Shown here piece by piece: positions 54,425-64,000 of a stretch of 64,000 nucleotides of DNA. The notes beneath the pieces were generated by a model. That model did no database searches, had not been told where the DNA came from, and worked only from the letters and a program-made list of their open reading frames with translations. Position numbers and translations under genes: made by a program. Positions within the stretch are counted from its first letter, which is position 1, and each line of letters begins with the position of its first letter. This DNA is from Whitmania pigra (taxonomy: Eukaryota; Annelida; Clitellata; Hirudinida; Haemopidae), in assembly GCA_021613335.1 (NCBI GenBank), contig JAJTWR010000398.1, forward strand, positions 1,865,001-1,929,000, written 5' to 3'.

Positions 54425-56191
54425 GTTAGTTGATTTAGAATTTCTTTTGTCATGGCCAAACAAATTTTATAGAATTATCTATTAAATTTAGATGACGATA
54501 TTACTGCAAATTTGTCGAAATTGTCAAAGGGAGCCACCAGGAAGAGAGTCTCAAATCCACGAATAAAATTGGATGTGGACAAGTTGGTGTTGGGAATATT
54601 TCAGAAAAGAATTTAAAAAATTATTAACAGTTAAAGATTGTTTTATTAGGTTAAAGAGTTCCAGAGGATTGCCAGCAATTCAAAAAATGTTCAAGAACAT
54701 TCATTTCAAAGGCAAAGGGCATGAAGTTAGCACTTTCAAAAACACTTTAATCAATCAATCAATAAAAATCAGTCAATCAATTAATACAAAAGCTGATTTG
54801 TAAAATGTTTGTTGAAGATTCAAGATCTTGAACTTCTTATGTCAACTTTGGAGCATTGGGGTCACAGATTAATGCCCAAGATGCCTTTCGAGGAGTTGAC
54901 GGAAAGACTCGAAAAACTCGGTGCAAAGAAGGAAGTCCAGGTTGGTGAATATTTTACAAAAAAGAGGAAGGATTAAAACACCTTAAAATTTGTTGAATTA
55001 AAAAATTCTGGGTGAATTTGTTGGTGAATATTTTACAAAAAGGATTAAGACATCTTAAAATTTGATGACTTAAATAATTCTGAAATATTATATATTTGTT
55101 TTTAAGACATGCATTAAAAGAATCAGACTTGATCTTCCATTCTTCAATGGCGAGTTTGAAGAGGATAACAACGATGATGACACTCAAACCAATGTGAGAT
55201 TTTATTATACAAGTTTTAGTCAGTTGCAGAGCACATATCATCTGGTTGTCAAGCTGATTGTACTTAATTTATTAATAATATTAACCAGTTAACTCGATCT
55301 GAGTAGGGTAATTAACTTTAAAGTTATCATTGGATGATGATGATGATTATTATTGTTATTTGGACATAATTAACTAATTGTTTGACTATTTATTGATTTA
55401 CCTTTATTAGCTGGCTTTTCTTTCAGGTCTTGAATGTGTTCGACAACTCAACAACAGCGTTCGACAACTCTGTTCTCAACAACTCAACCATTGCACTTGA
55501 TGACTCCTCCTCCATGCCTTCTTTCAATCACTCCACCGTCGACTTTCCTCCGACACCCGTCCGGAACTTGAGTGCAAATTCTTCATTCGTTAGTAGATAA
55601 ATTATTGACGATGTCTAGATGTTATTGCTTATACATTATTGTTTTAGTTATGGTATTGAACCTCATGATGCTGTGTTTGAATTATTATTGTTATTGTTAT
55701 TATTATTATTATTATTATTAACCATTAAGGTTGATGTACTTTTATTATAACATTTATTATAGGCATTTAATTTTTGATGTTGTAGTTAAAATGTAATTAA
55801 GTGTAATAAAATAACATTTACTTGAATAAATCAGTTTATATATTTATTGTATACTTATTGTATTATTATAATGAAATAGCTAGCTCATCATGAGCTAGTT
55901 TAAGCATGTTAACTGATTCATTTGTTCGAGTTCTCTGCTTAAACTTTCAACGAAAAATGGAAGCATCTTATTTCAAAACAATTACCTGTCATCATTGTAA
56001 TCATCACTGTGATTGTCATCATCATCTCCACCTAGATTATCATCGCTATCATTATCACAAATGTCATCATCACATTCATCATTGTCTTCTTGCAGACTTT
56101 GACTCAGGAGCAGAAGGAGAGGATGGAACGAAACAGGCAACTTGCAATCCAGAAACGAATGCAGAGATCACTACTCGCGACACCTTCTTGA
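54310..56191 (+). CDS. TIPIN: TIPIN (Timeless-interacting protein; Swi3/Csm3 family), complete, 7 exons
   Basis: TIPIN pairs with Timeless in the replication fork protection complex, which steadies stalled forks and relays checkpoint signals in the nucleus. Exons: 54310-54424, 54492-54586, 54657-54725, 54818-54940, 55107-55193, 55427-55588, 56096-56191. All phases fit and give 248 aa, somewhat shorter than the human protein (about 300). Residues 1-38 are acidic. The Swi3 domain spans about 60-150 with KLDVDKL, SRGLPAIQKMF, HFKGKGHE, LEHWGHRLMPKMPFEEL, LGAKKEVQTCIKRIRLDLP, all family hallmarks. After it come an acidic patch (EEDNNDDD), a Ser/Asn-rich linker, and a basic C-terminal helix, LTQEQKERMERNRQLAIQKR, like that in vertebrate TIPIN. 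Exon 3 could instead start at 54650 if exon 2 ended at 54588, adding VLK-like residues. A possible polyadenylation signal AATAAA lies at 56601-56606. Divergent from CRTC. Confidence 0.96.
54492..54586 (+). CDS. TIPIN: TIPIN exon 2
   Basis: Acceptor AATTTAG|ATGACG; donor AAGTTG|GTGTTG. Encodes NDDITANLSKLSKGATRKRV up to LDVDKL, the start of the Swi3 domain. A second donor, GT|GTTGGG, two bases downstream would pair with the alternative exon 3 acceptor. Confidence 0.88.
54657..54725 (+). CDS. TIPIN: TIPIN exon 3
   Basis: 23 codons, SSRGLPAIQKMFKNIHFKGK then GHE. Acceptor TTAAAG|AGTTCC (or TTATTAG|GTTAAA at 54650 in the alternative model); donor CATGAA|GTTAGC. Confidence 0.88.
54818..54940 (+). 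CDS. TIPIN: TIPIN exon 4
   Basis: 41 codons, acceptor TGTTGAAG|ATTCAA, donor GTCCAG|GTTGGT. Encodes IQDLELLMSTLEHWGHRLMP and on to LGAKKEVQ, the most conserved part of the Swi3 domain. Confidence 0.95.
55107..55193 (+). CDS. TIPIN: TIPIN exon 5
   Basis: 29 codons, acceptor TTTTTAAG|ACATGC, donor ACCAAT|GTGAGA. Encodes TCIKRIRLDLPFFNG, the end of the Swi3 domain, then an acidic patch. Confidence 0.95.
55427..55588 (+). CDS. TIPIN: TIPIN exon 6
   Basis: 54 codons, acceptor CTTTCTTTCAG|GTCTTG, donor TCATTC|GTTAGT. Asn/Ser/Thr-rich linker with FDNST repeats and PPTPVRNLS. Reading through the donor meets TAA at once, which would give a short isoform lacking the C-terminal helix. Confidence 0.9.
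56096..56191 (+). CDS. TIPIN: TIPIN exon 7
   Basis: Acceptor CTTCTTGCAG|ACTTTG; 31 codons and TGA. Encodes the conserved basic helix starting TLTQEQKERMERNRQLAIQK. Confidence 0.93.
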   Translation, partial: TLTQEQKERMERNRQLAIQKRMQRSLLATPS

Positions 56192-57110
56192 CTGCTGTTG
56201 TTGTTGACGTTTTATTAAATTCCTGTCTTACATTTAGTTGTGTAATGTATTGTTCTTATTGTTATTATTATTATTATTATTATTATTCGTGTAATGTATT
56301 ATTAGTGGAATGATCAGTGCCATCCTCATAAATCAACGTTTCCTTCCATTTGACAACAATAATACTATTCCTATTTAAAACTATCTTTGGATCACGGAAC
56401 ATGGTTGATTTATGAAGCTCTTTGATATCGAAATGTGCTGTGTAGGACTGCTGTGAGTTGCAGTTGCATTGGTGTGGTTATATTCTGGATTTGAATTACA
56501 GATGGATGGAAGAATTGGATTAAAGGAAGAAATTGATTGATTGATTGATGTTTTAATGAGACGAATACTTGGAGTTAAGCTGGCGCAGGAAAGATTTTGG
56601 AATAAAGTTGGATGCATGCTGGGACTGGAATGGTTTGAGTATGGTTCTTTACAGGAAAGTCTAAATCAGTACCATTTTTTATAAGCCTCTCCTTGCGCCA
56701 AATTTAAAAAAAAAACAACAAAAAACTTAGGAATGCCAGAGTTAATTTACAGTTAAATAAACAGTCAATTTACTGTCTTTAATGATATTAATAAAAAAAT
56801 AAGTCGTAACTTGTTGACCTTATATTGAATTAGGCTTCAATCAGCTCTTTAGAAATAATCCTTCTCTGCAACTCTTCATTAATCTCGAGTTCGTTTTTGT
56901 TGTCTTCTTCGCTATCTATGGTTGGTTACTTGCAACCTTGTCATCTCAATCAGGAGATTCGATTGTTTTATATCGTAATTGGTTGTATTATCTAAATAGA
57001 TTATTTTGTAATGAGTAGCTTTTTATAATTTCTTATAAACGCAATTTGAAGCTGTTGCATGAAATGTTCACAAGATCTTTATAGATAACTGGAAATATCG
57101 ATCTATAGAC
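56192..57110. other. 3' flank of TIPIN, no further gene recognised
   Basis: Contains AATAAA at 56601-56606 and 56756-56761, either of which could end the TIPIN transcript. Otherwise no feature. Confidence 0.6.
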
Positions 57111-57450
57111 CAGTCACAAATATTAATTAATCACAATGATCAATTCATATAATTATATTAATCACAAAGATTAACTTATAAAATTATATTATTCACAAAG
57201 ATTAATTTATGTAATTATATTAATTATAAAGATTAATTTATATAATTATATTAATTATAAAGATTAATTTATATAATTATATTAATCACAAAGATTAATT
57301 TATATAATTATATTAATCACAAAGATTAATTTATATAATTATATTAATCACAAAGATTAATTTATATTAATTATCATTTTTTTATATTAATAAATAATTT
57401 TATCAATCACAAAAATTAATTTATATAATTATATTAATCACAAAGATTAA
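57110..57450. repeat. 31-bp minisatellite
   Basis: About ten units of attaatcacaaagattaatt followed by tatataattat. The middle units are almost identical, and two have attaattataaag in place of attaatcacaaag. The unit itself contains the inverted pair attaat/attaat and can fold on itself. Confidence 0.93.
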
Positions 57451-58480
57451 TAATTGCAGGTGCAGACATTACAGTTCAATAAAATGGCTCCATAGTCGGG
57501 GTTCATTCGTAGCCAAGTATTTTATAATTAAGATTTTTCTATTTTTTTGTCTTAGTATTATTATTATTTAGAAATAACTTATTTAAATTTGTAATAAATA
57601 TACGGTGCGGCAGAGGCCAATCTGATAATGTGGTACGATTGACATTATTAGTATCCAATTTTTGCGATTTTTATCCAATTATCTGGATAATTGTCAATTT
57701 AGCATCCTTATAGGCATTTAATAATTATCTGATTAATTAACTCATTATTCATTAATTAATTCAGTAATTCACTCATTCAGTTGATTAGTTAATGAATTGA
57801 TTAATTCATTAATAATTCATTAATTTTTTGAATTGATTAATTCATTAATAATTCATTAATTCTTTCATTCAGCTAGTTAATTCATTACTAATTAATTCCT
57901 TCATTCACCGAGTTAAATGCAATCTGCCTTCAAGACATGAAAGAGCCTTTCATGGCCTGAATGGAATGTAAATATTAGGCGGACATTCGAGCATTTTTCT
58001 ATTGTTTTCAATGTCTTTCATTCTCTGAAAATGTCAGAAGTTGACATCGTTGAAGTCAGGTATCGGATGAATTTTTGTTCTACAGCCCAGTTCAAGGGCC
58101 TGACATATTTAACATCGCGTTTATCACGATCATCATTACCACGATCATGTTATTACCATCATCATCATCACCACAACATTCGTTAAATTTTTGATTTCAC
58201 AACCAAACCACCATCATCATTATCATTTTCATCAATAGCATCACCGCAGAGCTATCTGCTGTCAGATCTCTCGATGTATCATCGTTATCATCGCCCACAT
58301 CATCGTTATCATCGTCCACATCATCATCATCATCGTCATCGTCGTCGTCGTCAGCGGTCGTTCGTTCAGCTGGATGCTCACGCGCACAAGCAGCCAGAAG
58401 TTCATTCAGTCTTCTGCCACCTTTTGGATGCGTTGAAAGGATTTCAAGGTAGGTGATTGTTTTAATAAATATTATTATAT
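57451..58480. other. Gene-free stretch with an exon-like end
   Basis: After a CAT/CGT tract, 58340-58450 reads RSFVQLDAHAHKQPEVHSVF and so on, and ends at TTTCAAG|GTAGGT. It is less AT-rich than its neighbours. It could be a real 3'-spliced exon, coding or not; no family recognised. Confidence 0.25.
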
Positions 58481-58499
58481 TATGGATTGTAAGTTATTA

Positions 58500-58740
<241 letters not shown>

Positions 58741-59439
58741 TTTTTATTAATTATTATAAAATATTAATACTTGTGCCACTAAATAATAATAAATAAATAT
58801 GGTGATAGTATTATTATTATTATTATTGATGTTGCTATTTGGTACTATCTTAATAATTTAAGAAATCATTCATTTAAAGTTCATTATTAGTGTCAAGTTA
58901 CTCAAGAAATGAAATAATTATGATTAAGATGAGGCAATGCGATTTTTAATAAAGGATATATCATTTGATGTTTTGTGATTTAATAAATTGTAATAATAAT
59001 ATTTATATCAATTGTCTACTTCTCAAAAAGAAGTTTCTCTATTATTTTGTTTAAACAACATATTTTTTTAAACAATGTCATTACCTAATAATGTTTTAAT
59101 TAAAATTTATATTTAAAATTAAAATTAAGATTTAATTAATATCCAATTATTTGCTATTATTTGGATATTTTAAAAAATGCGATAAATCATTTCCGAGTAC
59201 CTGGTCACTCAATTACCAGTCATTTGTTGCCGCCAAAAGTTGGCAAAGCTTTCATTAAAGACACATTTGAATGCATGGGACGAAAAAGTGCACTAGAAGA
59301 TATTTCATGAGAGCTTTTGCAATTTAATAAATTATTATTATTAAAACATAACGGCATCAATAACAGCAACAATAAAACAATAGTAATAATAATAATTATA
59401 ACAAATTCTAAAACAAACATATATATATATATATATATA

Positions 59440-60015
59440 AACTATCAAACTATTAATAAAAAACTTTGAAAAAAATGATTCAAAGGAAAAACAACATCTA
59501 CTGTTGTTGTAGAAACCGTTTTAGACCTGATTGTAAAATTAATCCATTATTATTTGTCCATTATTAACTAATTATTATTTTGTTCTTGAATTTGTTTATT
59601 AATAAAAAAAAATTCTCCTGCAAATTAAAACTTTTTCAATTGACATTTTTATGTTTGGAAACAACGTCTTCACCTTTCTTTTTCTATTTTATATCGAAAC
59701 AATCTTTATTGTGATAATATTTAAATTTATTCATTACATTATATTCTACAATATTTATAAATTATTTGTAACAATATGTTTTCATAACACAAATTATCAT
59801 CATCATCGCTCACTTCAAATAACTGTTAATAAACAAATAACAAATAACTGTTAACAAATAAAATTCAATATTCTAAAACATAAATTCTATCAAACCATTA
59901 AAAAAAAAAAATAAATAAAACCAAGAAACATTTCTACACAGAGGTGAAACAAAATCTACCATTATTGCAGAACAACGCAAAAAACCGTGGTTGTAGACCT
60001 GGCTGTAGAATTAAT
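59440..60015. repeat. Diverged direct duplication
   Basis: The block ending aaaccgttttagacctgatt and gtaaaattaatcc (about 59480-59545) recurs as aaaccgtggttgtagacctg and gctgtagaattaatcc (about 59945-60018). Both are preceded by related A-rich sequence with atctac.att. The gap is about 470 bases. Confidence 0.6.
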
Positions 60016-60017
60016 CC

Positions 60018-60270
60018 GCGGGAGATTATCACACGTCCTCGGACGAGGGTTAGGCGTTAATCAAGGGGGAGGATTGTGGCAGAATTTTTTTTTTTTGTGG
60101 TGGCCAGTGTCTTGCGGCCAACGATATAAGCAATAAACATTACCTTCCCGCTAAAACCACCCTCAAAGCCAATTAAGGGTTTCAGAGGGGGCTCATCCCT
60201 GAGGATGAAATGGGCTTAAAAATCCACCAGAAGGGGACTTGCATCGCATTTCTGAAATTGTTGCGAGGAA
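60018..60270. other. GC-richer island of unknown nature
   Basis: Less AT-rich, with short inverted pieces such as cctcggacgagg at about 60036. No ORF or known repeat recognised. Confidence 0.3.
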
Positions 60271-60417
60271 ATGAAGTGGAAAATTATTTTTAATTTAATT
60301 TTATGTTTTTGTAAATGACTAAGTCAAAATAATGAAAAAAGTTATTAAATAATTTAAATAATAATAGATAATAAATGCATGCAATTATCGTGAAGGTTAA
60401 TTTTGAATTTAACTTTT

Positions 60418-60418
60418 G

Positions 60419-60507
<89 letters not shown>
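60418..60507. repeat. (AAT)n microsatellite
   Basis: Uninterrupted AAT repeats. Confidence 0.97.
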
Positions 60508-60509
<2 letters not shown>

Positions 60510-61237
60510 TCACCGCCTAAAATGTAGCTTTTGACTTAACATAATAATCGCATAAATTATAATTATTTCAAGTAGCTTCGGAATAAAATTTGTAAATACT
60601 TAGTTATAAAAATAGTTATTAATAATGAACTTTAACAAGCAAAATATGGCTTAAATTGAATCTTTAACTGTTCAATAATTTAGCTTTGCATGTTTTCAGT
60701 TCAGCTGAGGTGCGAGACTATTTTTGGTTTTTTATGTTTTCAAACAAAACATTAATTTTGTTTTTGCAACGTTAGTGCTTAATGCATAATACGTAAATTA
60801 TTAAGTAGACTATTATTATATTTTATTATTAATAAAAACATTTTGAAAAGTGTTGTTTCCTGTATTAGGAACATGCAAAACAAGACGTAATTGAAAGTAA
60901 ATCGCAATTTAACATCCTCAGAATAAAATTATTTTTAAAGATTTTGATTGTTATCGATGCTAAGCTTTCATTTAAATCTATTTATTTTTTAAATAATTTC
61001 ATAAAGAACACAACTTATTTTTCATTGATTCTTTTATGGCATTTACTTTGTGATTTTATTAATTTAGTTGTTGAATTTTTTGATATTTCCATTGTAATTC
61101 AGTAATTATTCTGTTTTTTTTTTATTAATTTAAATGTTGAATTTTTTAATATTTTCACTGTGATTCAGTAATTATTTCAAACGGAAATAAGGATTTTAGG
61201 ATCAAGCATTAACTAATCACTAATCAACTATTATGAG
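60508..61237. other. AT-rich stretch without recognised gene
   Basis: Contains a loose duplication of attaatttagttgttgaatt and attaatttaaatgttgaatt near 61060-61150. Nothing else. Confidence 0.6.
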
Positions 61238-63107
<1,870 letters not shown>

Positions 63108-63292
63108 TATTGTAATTTCATTTATATAGCGCCATATGCATAGAGTCAGAGGCGCTTCTTGTAACCATTTATATAGCGCTCCTTCCCAAGGGCGCTGGCG
63201 GCAGTGCAGGCTGGGTTTCGAACACGACACATTACGACTGTTGCCATTACCGCCGTATGCAGGCACGTAACCCATTCGGCTAACCTGCTCGC
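63108..63292 (-). mobile_element. tRNA-headed SINE, full copy B
   Basis: 185 bp, over 90 percent identical by eye to copy A at 44746-44930, with the same box-A-like, box-B-like and LINE-shared tail sequences. It lies about 380 bases upstream of the PKA regulatory subunit start codon, on the opposite strand. The close match of the two copies suggests recent activity. Confidence 0.9.
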
Positions 63293-63673
63293 AATGAATG
63301 TGTGCAACCTTCTTGTTTCAACAAGAAATTTAATTTTACTTTTCGAATTCAACTCCTAGTCCTTACGGCGTCCACCTAATCCTCGAGTACGGCGGGAGCC
63401 TTAATTAAAATCGAAGGTAGTTTCTTTTTCAGCCAGTCTTTTAAATAACAAAGGAACAATTTTTTTTTCTGGCTGAAATTTTGCTTTCCTTAAACATAAA
63501 ATCCTGAGATTTTTGATTGTAAATTTGCAGGTTCGTCAACTCACGTACTTTTGCAAGACTTTCCCGACTGACCTTTGGAAACGTTGGATTAAAAAGAAGC
63601 CTCTCCAAATCAACTCCAAAAAATCGTTTCTGGATTCCAGGAGGAAATTTAAAAAAAAAAAAATAAACTGAAG

Positions 63674-64000
63674 ATGGACTTCAACTTATTCCCCGAAGGT
63701 CTGTTCGATCTCCTCAAAAACGTTACGGTGGCTGTTCTGAGGGAGAGACCGAGAGATCTTTACGAGTTCGCGGCCGACTACTTTGCTCGTCTGAGGGACG
63801 CGAGGAGGGCAGAATCTGTACCTCTGTACATCGTCGTGGACGATGACAACCTGGCCGCGGAACCAGATCCAGCCGCATTCAGGCCAAAAACACGACGCCA
63901 AAGTCGAGAAGGTCGGAGAGGGTCAGTCTCCGCTGAGCGCTATGATCCAGAAACTGACGTCGAGACGACTCCAGCCGGTAACCAGATCAATGCTTTGAAG
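63674..64000 (+). CDS. PRKAR2: cAMP-dependent protein kinase regulatory subunit, type II-like (5' part, cut by window end)
   Basis: The regulatory subunit holds the PKA catalytic subunit inactive until cAMP binds, and its N-terminal dimer docks on AKAP anchors. The 109 codons seen run open to the window edge. Residues 7-44 form the RIIa dimerisation/docking domain (PEGLFDLLKNVTVAVLRE, then RPRDLYEFAADYFARLRDAR). An acidic, Pro-containing linker follows. At 81-88 is the inhibitor sequence RRGSVSAE, which fills the catalytic cleft, followed by RYDPET as in RII subunits (RRVSVCAE.YNP). A Ser at the phospho-acceptor place marks type II, although RRG and SAE resemble type I (RRGAISAE). The two cAMP-binding domains lie beyond the window. 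The start is the first Met of the frame, just before the domain. Confidence 0.95.
   Translation, partial: MDFNLFPEGLFDLLKNVTVAVLRERPRDLYEFAADYFARLRDARRAESVPLYIVVDDDNLAAEPDPAAFRPKTRRQSREGRRGSVSAERYDPETDVETTPAGNQINALK

Overview
The window is a stretch of an AT-rich animal genome. Its genes are split into short exons with GT..AG introns and clear splice signals, and the spaces between are filled with trinucleotide microsatellites (ATT, GAT, GTT), minisatellites, LINE remnants and a tRNA-headed SINE. An FMRFamide-type peptide receptor, a CRTC coactivator and a PKA regulatory subunit place it in a bilaterian. A lophotrochozoan such as an annelid would fit, but that is an inference.

Layout. (1) 1-7056: no gene recognised. 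It holds an old SINE fragment, minisatellites, a long (AAT)n array, a cluster of regulatory-type motifs near 4.9 kb and an 800-bp segment between identical 20-bp repeats. (2) 7057-24104, minus strand: a peptide GPCR in three exons covering TM1 to TM6. A 15.5-kb intron separates the last two exons and contains three fragments of CR1/L2-like LINEs. The TM7 exon was not found. (3) 24.3-45.7 kb: mostly microsatellite arrays and gene-free AT-rich DNA. It also has a palindrome-rich island at 29.39-29.87 kb, a 17-bp minisatellite, and one SINE at 44.7 kb. (4) 45728-53633, minus strand: a complete CRTC (CREB-regulated transcription coactivator) in 11 exons, 650 aa, with every splice phase matching. 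(5) 54310-56191, plus strand: a complete TIPIN (Timeless-interacting, replication fork protection) gene in 7 exons, 248 aa. It is head-to-head with CRTC, with 676 bp between the two start codons. (6) 56.2-63.6 kb: AT-rich DNA with a 31-bp tandem array, more microsatellites and a second, nearly identical SINE. (7) 63674-64000, plus strand: the first coding exon of a type II-like PKA regulatory subunit, cut by the window end.

Relations. CRTC and the PKA regulatory subunit both act in cAMP/CREB signalling and lie 10 kb apart with TIPIN between them. This may be chance. The strongest structural finding outside the genes is that the SINE ends in the same roughly 35-bp tail as the LINE at 10.5-11.66 kb. 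That points to a LINE/SINE partnership in which the LINE machinery moved the SINE.
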